Shown piece after piece: positions 54,016 to 62,700 of a stretch of DNA of 64,000 nt. A model generated the notes under the pieces. The model ran no database searches and had not been told where the DNA came from. It worked only from the letters and a program-made list of their open reading frames with translations. Each line of letters begins with the position of its first letter. The stretch's first letter is position 1. Origin of the DNA: Thermanaerosceptrum fracticalcis. GTDB taxonomy: Bacteria > Bacillota > Peptococcia > DRI-13. The stretch is from the NCBI RefSeq assembly GCF_000746025.2, contig NZ_CP045798.1, positions 2,032,501 to 2,096,500 on the forward strand, written 5' to 3'. The position numbers were made by a program, and so were the translations under genes.

Positions 54016-54357
54016 ATGCCAACAAGACAATTGCCGCCCTGTGCCTCGGGACGTTACTGGAGAGTAAAAAGAGGAGATACGCTATACCTGATAGCAATCA
54101 AATCAGGAATAACAGTAACGACATTAAGGCAGCTAAATCCTAATGTGGACCCCAATAATCTCCGTGTAGGAAGCTTAATCTGTTTACCGCCGGAACAGCC
54201 CTGTCCCTCAGGAATATATTGGGAAGTTGCTGCAGGTGATACCCTTTATAGCATAGCTAGAGCAACGAACACTACTGTTAAAAAGTTATTGGAACTTAAC
54301 CCCAATATTGAGCCAAATAATCTACAAATAGGCCAAAATATTTGTTTGCCAGGATAA
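54016..54357 (+). CDS. Two-LysM-domain protein
   Basis: 113 residues made of two LysM repeats (about 14-58 and 68-112). Each has the GDTLY-x-IA start and a LNPN-v-PNNL-iG-xICLP end. LysM binds peptidoglycan or chitin-like sugars. There is no signal peptide, a pattern common in Clostridia for spore-coat or cortex-associated SafA-like proteins. AAGGAG lies 13 nt upstream. A terminator follows. Confidence 0.88.
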   Translation: MPTRQLPPCASGRYWRVKRGDTLYLIAIKSGITVTTLRQLNPNVDPNNLRVGSLICLPPEQPCPSGIYWEVAAGDTLYSIARATNTTVKKLLELNPNIEPNNLQIGQNICLPG

Positions 54358-54440
54358 TGCGTCCTGGTCCTGGCAACAATAGCCCTTTTGTATCGAGACA
54401 GACGAATTAAACATAAAGGAAATATTCACCGTAATAACAA

Positions 54441-54478
54441 AGCCTATCTCCCGTAATCAGGAGATAGGCTTTCATCTT
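54441..54478. terminator. Terminator downstream of the LysM gene
   Basis: Perfect 11-bp stem AGCCTATCTCC / GGAGATAGGCT followed by TTCATCTTTC. Confidence 0.75.
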
Positions 54479-54506
54479 TCTGCCAAAAAATACTACGGAT
54501 ACTTCC

Positions 54507-54535
54507 TTGATAAATATAAAATTTACTAGTAATAT
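54507..54535 (+). promoter_or_regulatory. Sigma-A promoter of the lytS-type gene
   Basis: TTGATA, 17-bp spacer, TAATAT; ends 72 nt before the ATG. Confidence 0.65.
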
Positions 54536-54606
54536 GAATTAGCATTACAGAACTAACAATAGAGAAACTCTCAAACGTCTTATGGGTTGTTGTGAGGTGA
54601 AAACTA

Positions 54607-56322
54607 ATGGTGATAAACATTTTGACTGCCCTCTTAAATAAAATGGGTTTGATTATCGTTCTGGCCATCATTCTTTCAAAATTAACGATTTTTAAAAGAT
54701 TGGTAACGAAACAAGATCTCAAACTTACAGATAAGTTGATTATGGCCATAGTTTTCGGTCTTTTCGGGATCCTTGGAACCTATTTCGGAGTAGGGGTTAA
54801 AGGCGCTATTGCCAACTCACGGGCCATAGGTGTGATCGCCGGTGGTCTATTGGGGGGACCTTTTGTGGGTATAGGTGCCGGTTTGATCGCCGGCCTGCAC
54901 CGCTGGGCCATCGATATCGGCGGCTTCACAGCCCTAGCATGTGCCATCTCCACTATTACTGAGGGTTTTATCGGGGGATATTCTTACCGCTTTATCGGAC
55001 ATATGAAAAATAAATGGATCATGGGTTTATTTATTGGTGTAGTATCTGAGCTCATACAAATGTTGATCATTCTCGCGGTGGCCAAACCCTTTTCCGCGGC
55101 CCTTGATTTGGTACAAATCATTATCCTGCCCATGGTAGTTGTAAACTCCTTAGGTATCGCTCTTTTTATTGCCGTTACGGAAAATATATTCACCGAGGCT
55201 TCCCGGGTTAAAGCTGCTCAAGCCCAGCTGGTTTTAAAAATTGCCAACAGGACACTACCTTACTTTCGCAAAGGCTTATATAGCCCCTGTGTGATAGAGG
55301 CGGCCAAAATCATTCATCAAATGACTGACATCGCAGCCGTAGCCATTACAGATACTAAATATATCCTGGCCCATGTAGGGATGGGGGAAGACCATCACAT
55401 CGCCGGTCACGAGATTTTGACGGCTTTGACCAAAAACGTCATTGAGGAAGGCAAATATAGAGTGGTTCATACCAAAGAAGAGATTGGCTGCATTAATGAA
55501 GACTGCCTGCTGGGTTCTGCCGTGATAGTCCCCTTAAAAGAAAAAGATAAGGTTATTGGGACATTAAAGCTTTATAAAATGGGCCAATATAGTATAACCT
55601 CAGTGGAAGAAGAATTAGCCCTGGGTATGGCTGAACTTTTCTCAACTCAGTTAGAATTAAGCAAAGTTGAAAGGCACGCCCAATTATTGGCTAATGCTGA
55701 GTTAAAAGTTTTACAGGCCCAAATCAATCCCCACTTCTTATTTAACGCCTTGAACACCATTAAGTCTTTCTGCCGGACTGATCCGGAAACAGCCAGAGAT
55801 TTACTGGAGTATTTAGGCGACTATTACCGCAACAATCTGCAGGGTAAGGATTTCATCACATTGGCTGAGGAATTTAATCATATTAAAGCCTATTTAGCTA
55901 TCGAAGAAGCCCGTTTTAGTGACCAGATTCAGGTTGAGTACATGATTGACGAAGAAATTCTCAAATTCCAATTGCCCAGCCTTATTTTGCAGCCTATCGT
56001 GGAGAATAGTATTACACACGGCATCCTCCCCAAAGGTCAAGGCAAGATCATGATTAAAGGGGAAAAGATTGGTCAAGAAATGAAAATCACTATCAGCGAT
56101 AACGGTATAGGCTTCAGCAAAGAAAAGTTAGAAAACATCTTAAGTGAAGGATTTCAAGGTAAAAGTATAGGTTTAAGAAATGTCAATAACCGGCTGATTA
56201 ATATTTATGGTCAAGAGTACAGACTAAGGATAAGCAGTATAAAAGGAAAAGGAACCACAGTAGAAATTACAATTCCTTTAAGAGGTGGGAAAGATGAACA
56301 TCCGGGCGTTAGTGGTGGATGA
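54607..56322 (+). CDS. LytS/BtsS-type sensor histidine kinase
   Basis: 571-residue membrane kinase. The N-terminal 5TM-LYT domain (about residues 1-195) has GARDL-like GVKGAIANSRAIGVIAGGLLGGP. It is followed by a GAF domain (about 210-345), the LytS-type His box QINPHFLFNALNTI with the phospho-His, and an HATPase with NGIGF and KGKGTTVEI. Such kinases in E. coli (BtsS) sense pyruvate. The next two genes (LytTR regulator, CstA transporter) match that arrangement. GAGGTG lies 7 nt before the ATG. Confidence 0.92.
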   Translation: MVINILTALLNKMGLIIVLAIILSKLTIFKRLVTKQDLKLTDKLIMAIVFGLFGILGTYFGVGVKGAIANSRAIGVIAGGLLGGPFVGIGAGLIAGLHRWAIDIGGFTALACAISTITEGFIGGYSYRFIGHMKNKWIMGLFIGVVSELIQMLIILAVAKPFSAALDLVQIIILPMVVVNSLGIALFIAVTENIFTEASRVKAAQAQLVLKIANRTLPYFRKGLYSPCVIEAAKIIHQMTDIAAVAITDTKYILAHVGMGEDHHIAGHEILTALTKNVIEEGKYRVVHTKEEIGCINEDCLLGSAVIVPLKEKDKVIGTLKLYKMGQYSITSVEEELALGMAELFSTQLELSKVERHAQLLANAELKVLQAQINPHFLFNALNTIKSFCRTDPETARDLLEYLGDYYRNNLQGKDFITLAEEFNHIKAYLAIEEARFSDQIQVEYMIDEEILKFQLPSLILQPIVENSITHGILPKGQGKIMIKGEKIGQEMKITISDNGIGFSKEKLENILSEGFQGKSIGLRNVNNRLINIYGQEYRLRISSIKGKGTTVEITIPLRGGKDEHPGVSGG

Positions 56323-57076
56323 TGAAAGGCCGGCCAGGAATGAATTAATATATCTCATCAAAAAGATAGGTGGCATAGAAGTTTGTGGGGAAGCTTCTTC
56401 TGCCCTTGAGGCTCTTAAAAAGGTTGTGGAACTTCGACCCGAACTGGTTTTCCTGGACATTCAAATGGAACCGGTAAACGGGATCGTTTTGGCCAGAAAA
56501 ATAATGGAGGACCCCCATCCACCCTTTATCGTTTTTGCTACGGCTTATGACAAATACGCAGTTGAGGCTTTTGAGATCAATGCCATGGATTATATATTAA
56601 AACCTTTTTCCGAAGGAAGAATTAGAACCACCATAGAGCGTATTCTAGACAAGATCAACGAAAATAAATCTTACAACGTCAACAATAAAGAGCAACTGCT
56701 AGATCTGCTGGAAAAACTAACAGAAAAAAAGACTTTCGAAAAAATACCTGTCTGGCAAGGAGACAGGATAATCCTGTTAGACCCGGAAGATATCGTTTTT
56801 ATTGTTACCACCGAGGGTAAAAATACAGTATTGAAAACAGTGACGGGCGAATATGAAGCCAGCTATTCCATAGGTGAAATGGAAGAAAGCTTGTCGCACA
56901 GCGTATTTTTTAAACCCCACAGGAGCTTTCTCATAAACTTAAATTATATTAAAGAGATCGAGCCATGGTTCCATAATACCTACCAACTGGTCATGAAGAA
57001 TTATGAAAATGAGAAGATTCCGGTATCCCGTAACCGGGTTAAGGAGTTTAAGAAAGCCATAAATCTAAAAAAGTAA
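56294..57076 (+). CDS. LytTR-family response regulator
   Basis: 260 residues. The receiver domain (acidic VVDDE start, phospho-Asp in LVFLDIQMEPVNG, lysine in YILKPFSEGR) is followed by a LytTR DNA-binding domain (about 155-255; FKPHRSFLINLNYIKEIEPW). It overlaps the kinase gene by 29 bp. ATG 56294 is preferred over GTG 56285 because GAGGTGG is 6 nt before it. It probably drives the downstream cstA-like gene. Confidence 0.92.
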   Translation: MNIRALVVDDERPARNELIYLIKKIGGIEVCGEASSALEALKKVVELRPELVFLDIQMEPVNGIVLARKIMEDPHPPFIVFATAYDKYAVEAFEINAMDYILKPFSEGRIRTTIERILDKINENKSYNVNNKEQLLDLLEKLTEKKTFEKIPVWQGDRIILLDPEDIVFIVTTEGKNTVLKTVTGEYEASYSIGEMEESLSHSVFFKPHRSFLINLNYIKEIEPWFHNTYQLVMKNYENEKIPVSRNRVKEFKKAINLKK

Positions 57077-57092
57077 TAAAAGCCACTTTACG

Positions 57093-57122
57093 CCCTAAAA
57101 AGATATTTTTAGGGTTATTTTT
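57093..57122 (+). terminator. Terminator after the response-regulator gene
   Basis: CCCTAAAAA / TTTTTAGGG stem followed by TTATTTTTA; it separates the kinase-regulator unit from cstA. Confidence 0.8.
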
Positions 57123-57131
57123 ATGCAATTT

Positions 57132-57150
57132 AAGTCAACCAGACTGACTT
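57132..57150 (+). promoter_or_regulatory. Candidate regulator-binding palindrome upstream of cstA
   Basis: AAGTCA-N7-TGACTT inverted repeat, about 55 nt before the cstA start. It could bind the LytTR regulator, although LytTR sites are usually direct repeats. Confidence 0.3.
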
Positions 57151-57205
57151 TACTTTAAATTTAAGGTATCTTAAGTATACAAAATACTAAGGGAGGTCGT
57201 TGAAC

Positions 57206-58639
57206 ATGGTAACGTTTCTCGCATCCATTCTTTTATTAATTGGCGGTTACTTTGTTTACGGTAAAATTGTAGAAAAAGCATTTGGTGTTGATGAAACACG
57301 GCCAACCCCTGCTACTTCCATGGCAGACGGTGTTGACTATGTACCCATGGGATGGAAGAAAATTTTCCTGATCCAATTTTTAAACATTGCCGGATTAGGC
57401 CCCATCTATGGTGCCATTTCCGGGGCCCTCTGGGGACCGGCGGCTTTCCTGTGGATTGTCTTTGGCGCTATTTTTGCAGGAGCAGTCCATGACTTCTTTT
57501 CGGGAATGCTCTCGGTCCGGCACAATGGGGCCAGCATCTCAGAAATAGTAGGTATTTATTTAGGTGATACCGCCAAACAGATCATGAGAGTATTTTCCAT
57601 CATCCTGTTAATCCTGGTAGGAACAGTATTTATGCTGGGTCCCGCTAAGTTATTAGCCAGCCTGACTCCAGATATCTTGACAACTAATGTCTGGCTTGCC
57701 ATCATCTTCGTCTATTACTTCCTGGCTACCATCCTTCCCATCGATAAATTAATCGGAAGATTCTATCCCATTTTTGGTGCTGCTTTAATATTCATGGCAG
57801 TGGGGATTTCCGTAGGTCTGATTTTTAAAGGATACACCCTGCCTGAATTGACCCTGGCTAATTTACACCCCAAAGGATTGCCTATCTGGCCCTTGCTCTT
57901 TATCACTATCGCTTGTGGTGCTATCAGCGGGTTCCATGCTACTCAGTCGCCCATGATGGCACGTTGCCTGCAAAACGAAAAACAGGGTAGAAAAGTATTT
58001 TATGGCGCAATGATTGCTGAAGGAATCATTGCCCTGATCTGGGCAGCCGGTGCTATTGCTTTCTTCCACGGCACAGACGGATTGGCAGCAGCTTTAGCCA
58101 AAGGTGGGCCTGGCGCCGTTGTTCACACCATTTCTACCAGTGTTCTCGGTGTATTTGGCGGTGTGTTAGCCATGTTAGGCGTTATCGCCTGCCCCATTAC
58201 CTCCGGGGATACGGCCTTCAGGAGTGCGCGTTTAACTATTGCCGACTCCTTTAACCTGAAACAAGGTAAGCCACTGGCTCGCTTACAACTGGCTGTTCCT
58301 CTTTTCATTGTTGCCTTTCTTCTAACCAGAATTAACTTCGATATTGTGTGGCGTTACTTTGCCTGGTCCAACCAGACACTGGCCATGATTGTCCTGTGGA
58401 CCGCTGCCGTATATCTTAAAAGCATCGCCAAAAACCACTGGATTGCTACAGTTCCAGCAACCTTTATGACAGCGGTGACAGTGACTTATATCTTCCAGGC
58501 TCCGGAAGGATTCGGTTTACCCACAACCGTTTCTTACCCCATCGGTCTAATCGCAGCGGCCGTTGCCTTAGGTTGCTTTCTCTTGATTAAAGGCAAGACA
58601 AGAAGAAACGAAAAACTAAAACCGGCATTAACGAAATAG
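57206..58639 (+). CDS. cstA: CstA-family carbon starvation/pyruvate transporter
   Basis: 477-residue membrane protein with about 13 to 16 hydrophobic segments. The CstA start is seen as GYFVYGKIVEKAFGVD, then LNIAGLGPIYGAISGALWGP, FFSGMLSVRHNGASISEIVG, and ISGFHATQSPMMARC. It is shorter than E. coli CstA/BtsT (about 700 residues), as in many Clostridia. With the upstream LytS/LytTR pair it matches the pyruvate-sensing BtsSR-BtsT design, so pyruvate (or a peptide) is the likely cargo. ATG 57206 has GGGAGG 9 nt upstream. Confidence 0.9.
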   Translation: MVTFLASILLLIGGYFVYGKIVEKAFGVDETRPTPATSMADGVDYVPMGWKKIFLIQFLNIAGLGPIYGAISGALWGPAAFLWIVFGAIFAGAVHDFFSGMLSVRHNGASISEIVGIYLGDTAKQIMRVFSIILLILVGTVFMLGPAKLLASLTPDILTTNVWLAIIFVYYFLATILPIDKLIGRFYPIFGAALIFMAVGISVGLIFKGYTLPELTLANLHPKGLPIWPLLFITIACGAISGFHATQSPMMARCLQNEKQGRKVFYGAMIAEGIIALIWAAGAIAFFHGTDGLAAALAKGGPGAVVHTISTSVLGVFGGVLAMLGVIACPITSGDTAFRSARLTIADSFNLKQGKPLARLQLAVPLFIVAFLLTRINFDIVWRYFAWSNQTLAMIVLWTAAVYLKSIAKNHWIATVPATFMTAVTVTYIFQAPEGFGLPTTVSYPIGLIAAAVALGCFLLIKGKTRRNEKLKPALTK

Positions 58640-58645
58640 TTAATA

Positions 58646-58678
58646 AAACTGGCTGTTGAATATTTCAACAGCCAGTTT
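58646..58678. terminator. Bidirectional terminator between cstA and the kinase gene
   Basis: Perfect 15-bp stem AAACTGGCTGTTGAA / TTCAACAGCCAGTTT with a 3-nt loop. Confidence 0.9.
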
Positions 58679-58691
58679 CGTTTACATAAAT

Positions 58692-60449
58692 TTATATATT
58701 TAAACCCGGCAAGAAGATCCTAAAGGTTGTTCCTTTTCCTTCCTTACTCTCCACAGTAATTGTACCTCCATGGGCATCGACGATATTTTTAACAATGGAG
58801 AGTCCTAACCCGGTGCCGCCGCTTTCCCTGTTCCGGGATTTGTCAGCCCGGTAAAATCTCTCAAATATATAAGGTAAATCCTTGACCAGTATGCCTGCAC
58901 CGGTATCACTTACGTTAATCACGAACCCTTCATCATCTTTCCCTACACTAATTTTGATAGATCCTTTTTTAGCATAGCGAATGGCATTACTCATAAGGTT
59001 AATTAAAACCTGTTCTATCCGGAACCTGTCTGCCCAGATCTCAGTGGCATCGTCACATACTTCACATTGAAAAGCCAAACCTTCCTGATCCAGAGCAGAT
59101 TTAAACTTATCCCTTAGCTGTAGACAAAGTTGTTCCACATCAACCCATTCTTTATTCAGCTTGATCGCTCCTGTTTGTAAACGGGAAAGCTCCAGCAAGT
59201 CATCAACAAGTCTTTTTAACCTGTTAGCTTCATCATGGATGATTTTAAGGAAACTTTTTCTTTGCTCTGGGTTATCTGCTAACCCGTCCATAATGGCCTC
59301 GGCATATCCCTGAATCAGACTGATAGGTGTACGCAATTCATGGGAAACATTGGCCACAAACTCTTTGCGCATTTGTTCTAATTTTCGCTCCCGGGTCACA
59401 TCCTGCAAAACAATGACTACCCCGATAATTTCCTCATTCTCAGGCTGAAAGAGGGGTGAAAGCCTTACAGACAGAGTTTTATCAGATAGGGATATTTCCC
59501 CTTTTTTAATGGTTCTTTCTTTTATGACCTCATTAAACAGCACATTTACTTCGGCCAGGTGAACACACTCTGTTAATAATGCAGCTTCTTTAATTTCTCC
59601 ACAATCGTTAAGGAGTTTCTTGGCCTGGGGGTTATACAGGATTATCCGCCCGGCAGAATCAAGGGTTATTACGCCATCTGTCATACTGGTCAGCACATTT
59701 TCCAGTTTCTCTTTCTCGTATGACAGAGCAGAGATATTTTGCCTTAACTGAGCGGACAAGAAATTAAAGGTAGCACTGAGCACACCTATTTCATCACTGG
59801 ACAGGACCGGTATTCTATGATTGAAGTTGCCCTTGGCCATTTCCATGGCCACTTCATTCATTTTAATCAGAGGCCTGGAAAGGTTCTTGGAAAGAAAAAA
59901 GGCCAAAATAGAGGCTAACACGATGGACCCCAGGAGACCAAAGTAAATCAGTCGTCTCAAAGACTCCAAAGTTGCTGTAATGGGAGCTACCGGGGTATAC
60001 ATGAGGATAGCCTTTTTTATTTCATTGTCAACTGTAATGGGTAAGGCTACAGACAGCATCTGGGTGTCAAAATGATGATGAAAACCACGTTTGATGGCGA
60101 TCTGTCCATTAAAAACTTCCGCCAGTTCTGTATCCTGAAAAACCGACCCCGGCGGCAGCTGCATCATGGTATTACAGGCCTGTATCTGCCCTTCTCTATC
60201 CACAATAAGGATATGAGCATTAATAATACGGGATACTATCTCTATCTGGTTACTAACTTCCAGGCTATGGGGTGCATTCTTATATAAATCTGCTATTTGC
60301 TGTCCCTGGTTAATAAGGTTTTTGGCAATCTGGGAGTAATAGAAATTTTCCACGAGCTGAAAGAGACCCATACTGAGGAGAGTCAGAATAATTATCATAA
60401 GAATAACGATAGCCACCCATAATTTGGCTACCACACTTTTTCTAATCAT
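58692..60449 (-). CDS. PhoR/ResE-type sensor histidine kinase
   Basis: 585-residue membrane kinase. TM1 at about residues 10-33 and TM2 at about 165-190 flank an extracytoplasmic sensor. A HAMP domain (NLSRPLIKMNEVAMEMAKG), a PAS domain (LTSMTDGVITLDSAGRIILYNP), the His box FVANVSHELRTPISLIQGYAE, and ATPase motifs (DTGAGI, GTGLGLSIVKNIV) follow. It starts directly after the stop of its response regulator gene, with GAGGTG as ribosome site. The stimulus is not evident; phosphate, redox or envelope sensing are options. Confidence 0.93.
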   Translation of the reverse strand: MIRKSVVAKLWVAIVILMIIILTLLSMGLFQLVENFYYSQIAKNLINQGQQIADLYKNAPHSLEVSNQIEIVSRIINAHILIVDREGQIQACNTMMQLPPGSVFQDTELAEVFNGQIAIKRGFHHHFDTQMLSVALPITVDNEIKKAILMYTPVAPITATLESLRRLIYFGLLGSIVLASILAFFLSKNLSRPLIKMNEVAMEMAKGNFNHRIPVLSSDEIGVLSATFNFLSAQLRQNISALSYEKEKLENVLTSMTDGVITLDSAGRIILYNPQAKKLLNDCGEIKEAALLTECVHLAEVNVLFNEVIKERTIKKGEISLSDKTLSVRLSPLFQPENEEIIGVVIVLQDVTRERKLEQMRKEFVANVSHELRTPISLIQGYAEAIMDGLADNPEQRKSFLKIIHDEANRLKRLVDDLLELSRLQTGAIKLNKEWVDVEQLCLQLRDKFKSALDQEGLAFQCEVCDDATEIWADRFRIEQVLINLMSNAIRYAKKGSIKISVGKDDEGFVINVSDTGAGILVKDLPYIFERFYRADKSRNRESGGTGLGLSIVKNIVDAHGGTITVESKEGKGTTFRIFLPGLNI

Positions 60450-61139
60450 TTAATTCACCTCAAACTTGTAGCCCACACCCCAGACAGTCTTAATATACTG
60501 GTCACCCTTTTCCCCCAATTTTTCCCGGAGTTTTTTGATGTGGGTATCCACTGTACGCAGGTCACCATAGTATTCATAATCCCATACCGTTTCCATAATC
60601 TTTTCCCTGGTTAAAACTTTTCCTTTATTCTGGGCTAAATAAACAAGAAGGTCGAATTCTTTTGGTGTTAAAATAATATGTTCACCTGCCAAGGTAATTT
60701 CCCGGCCAGGGACGTTTATCTCCATATCTCCTGCTTTGATGATCTCTACAGTTTCCAGGGGATTATTCGATCTTTTTAACAGGGCTTTGACCCTAGCCAC
60801 CAGTTCCCGGGGACTAAAAGGTTTCACCACATAATCATCCCCGCCCAGTTCAAAGCCTAAGAGACGTTCATATTCTTCACCCCTGGCAGTTAAAAATATT
60901 ACAGGACTATCGGAAAAGCGCCTGATCTCTTTACAGAGGGCAAACCCATCCATCTTAGGCATCATCACATCTATAATGAAAAGATGAAATTCTTCTCCTT
61001 CTTCGATCTTTTTTAACGCCTCCTGTCCATTTTCCGCCGTTACTACCCGGTAGTGTTCTTTAGTTAGGTATAAAGAAACTAACTCTCTAATACCGGACTC
61101 ATCGTCAACCACCAGAATGTTCCTTTTATATCCTGCCAC
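60450..61139 (-). CDS. OmpR/PhoB-family response regulator
   Basis: 229 residues. The receiver (VVDDE at the start, phospho-Asp in FIIDVMMPKMDG, lysine in VVKPFSPRE) is followed by a winged-helix DNA-binding domain (LTPKEFDLLVYLA, VWDYEYYGDLRTVDTHIKKLREK). GTG 61139 has AAGGAGG 7 nt upstream, so longer starts at 61193 are rejected. It forms an operon with the methyltransferase gene upstream and the kinase gene downstream. Confidence 0.93.
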   Translation of the reverse strand: MAGYKRNILVVDDESGIRELVSLYLTKEHYRVVTAENGQEALKKIEEGEEFHLFIIDVMMPKMDGFALCKEIRRFSDSPVIFLTARGEEYERLLGFELGGDDYVVKPFSPRELVARVKALLKRSNNPLETVEIIKAGDMEINVPGREITLAGEHIILTPKEFDLLVYLAQNKGKVLTREKIMETVWDYEYYGDLRTVDTHIKKLREKLGEKGDQYIKTVWGVGYKFEVN

Positions 61140-61189
61140 TGTAATTCCTCCTTTTTCTCCAATATTCCAAATTATATCATTTTTATCCT

Positions 61190-61813
61190 TCATTTATTTG
61201 GTTCAGCAGTAATCAACTTTACAATATCCATAAACAGATTTTCTACCTTTAAGATTCTCATTCCTGACATCTCAATATTTCTTTCCGTTCTCCGGTTGAT
61301 GTTAACACCGCTGTATTTCACAGAGAAAGGATTAAGCCAATCCATCACAGGCCCTAGAAGAACATTCTCACTGCGTACATGTTCCAAAAGATAGAGCCTA
61401 CCCCCGGGTTTGGCCACACGACGTAGTTCTTTAAATCCTTTAATCGCATCAGGTACAGAACAAAATACACAAGCAGTGATTATGGTATCGAAGGTATTAT
61501 CCGGAAAAGGCAAGTTTTGAATATCTGCCAATAGTAATTCTATTGGAACCTTGCTTAGAGATAATTTTTCTTTTGCTCTTTCCAACATCTTGGGACTGAA
61601 ATCAACAGCAACTACTTTAACACCTTCCGGATAATAGGGAAGATTAGCCCCTGTGCCCACTCCGGCTTCTAAAACCAGCCCTTGTGCCTTAGAGCATAAG
61701 GTTTTTCTCCATTTTCCCATCATCATTCTTTCCATAGGAGCGAGCAGCCTGTCATAACTCTCTGCCTTTTTATCGTATTTCTCTCTAACCTCAGTGGTCA
61801 TTTTATCATCCAT
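61190..61813 (-). CDS. Class I SAM-dependent methyltransferase
   Basis: 207-residue methyltransferase of UbiE/phospholipid-N-methyltransferase type. Motif I VLEAGVGTGANLPYYP, acidic VVAVDFSPKMLERA and LLADIQNLPFPDNTFD are seen. The substrate is unknown; lipid or quinone-like methylation is a family-level guess. It lies immediately upstream of the two-component pair on the same strand, so the three genes may share a transcript. Confidence 0.8.
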   Translation of the reverse strand: MDDKMTTEVREKYDKKAESYDRLLAPMERMMMGKWRKTLCSKAQGLVLEAGVGTGANLPYYPEGVKVVAVDFSPKMLERAKEKLSLSKVPIELLLADIQNLPFPDNTFDTIITACVFCSVPDAIKGFKELRRVAKPGGRLYLLEHVRSENVLLGPVMDWLNPFSVKYSGVNINRRTERNIEMSGMRILKVENLFMDIVKLITAEPNK

Positions 61814-61997
61814 GGCATCATACCTCTTTGATCATAGCAAAAAAATTATTTTTGGGACATTCCTTTATAATAATCACTACCATAAGTCTACAACAAAGAC
61901 TTGTCCAAATTGTTATTATTTTATGAAGCAATTGTGAACTTTTACAAATACTGACCAAAAGAACCTGTACAGGAAAACCTATACTTTACTACTAATA

Positions 61998-62024
61998 AAG
62001 CGTGAGGATAAATCTCTCACGCTT
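61998..62024. terminator. Terminator of the repeat-lipoprotein gene
   Basis: AAGCGTGAG / CTCACGCTT stem with a 9-nt loop. On the minus strand it follows the lipoprotein stop by a few bases; T-rich flanks occur on both sides. Confidence 0.7.
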
Positions 62025-62030
62025 TTTGTT

Positions 62031-62366
62031 CTATGGTTTCAGTACCTCTTTCAAAATGGCCTGCATTTCGGGCGTCTTCATCGTTTCCACCATGGCCTGG
62101 CGCATTTCCGGTGTTTTCATCATCTCCACCATGGCTTGTCTCATTTCCGGTGTTTTCATCATTTCCACCATAGCCTGCCGTATCTCAGGTGTTTTCATCA
62201 TTTCTACCATGCCATAGCGGGCCTCCGGCGTTGTCATCATATCTCTCATCATGTTAAAACCATAATTATTATCAGTCCCCGGGCGACGTTGTGGTGCACA
62301 GGCGGAAACTATCAATGAAAATACTAGTAGTAAACAAAGGAATTTACATATTTTTCTTATATGCAA
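62031..62366 (-). CDS. Short lipoprotein with tandem 13-residue repeats
   Basis: 111 residues. A basic start and hydrophobic core end in a lipobox with Cys23 (LIVSAC), so it should be lipid-anchored outside the cell. After a short linker the rest is tandem units of the form MVEMMKTPEMRQA (about five, the first and last diverged), predicted as one long amphipathic helix. DNA repeats of 39 bp encode them. TTG 62366 is chosen since AGGAGGG lies 9 nt upstream and the product then starts with a proper signal peptide; ATG 62387 would contain that ribosome site. Function unknown; coiled-coil lipoproteins such as spore GerD are only loosely similar. Confidence 0.75.
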   Translation of the reverse strand: MHIRKICKFLCLLLVFSLIVSACAPQRRPGTDNNYGFNMMRDMMTTPEARYGMVEMMKTPEIRQAMVEMMKTPEMRQAMVEMMKTPEMRQAMVETMKTPEMQAILKEVLKP

Positions 62367-62494
62367 AATGTATTTCCCTCCTCCCATAGATCATTTTTCT
62401 CTTTTATTTTGTGCAAAACCGGCTCTAAAAAATACTAGGCCTAATGTTAATTCGTAATTTTTTCATGTTTATTAGTAATTTTTTTGTTATTCAC

Positions 62495-62602
62495 AAGGGT
62501 AAAGAGCAAACTGCAACTCTGGAAGAAGTAACGGCCAATACCCACGGTCTCTCCGAATTGGCTCAGGATTTACATAATCAAGTAAATAAATTTAAGATAT
62601 AA
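62495..62602 (+). pseudogene. C-terminal relic of a methyl-accepting chemotaxis protein
   Basis: From GGTAAAGAG to the TAA the plus strand reads about 35 codons: GKEQTATLEEVTANTHGL followed by SELAQDLHNQVNKFKI. That is the typical extreme C-terminus of a chemoreceptor signalling domain. The rest of the gene is gone, and the bases before it are AT-rich and carry no start. Confidence 0.7.
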
Positions 62603-62611
62603 GGATAAGTA

Positions 62612-62640
62612 AGGCATGTGCTAAGCGCACATGCCTCTTT
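62612..62640. terminator. Hairpin between the receptor relic and hbd
   Basis: AGGCATGTGC / GCACATGCCT 10-bp stem followed by CTTTCTG on the plus strand. Confidence 0.75.
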
Positions 62641-62700
62641 CTGCTCATTTATTTTAACAAAGACAAAGATTCAAACAAAGTCTCAACCTTTGTAAGAAAA

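Noticed and set aside
54607-57076. LytSR as autolysis regulators of lrgAB
   Set aside because: No lrgA/lrgB genes follow; the adjacent cstA fits the pyruvate-sensing version better.
62050-62240. 39-bp repeats as a CRISPR or satellite array
   Set aside because: They are in frame inside a lipoprotein gene and encode a regular 13-residue unit with no spacers.
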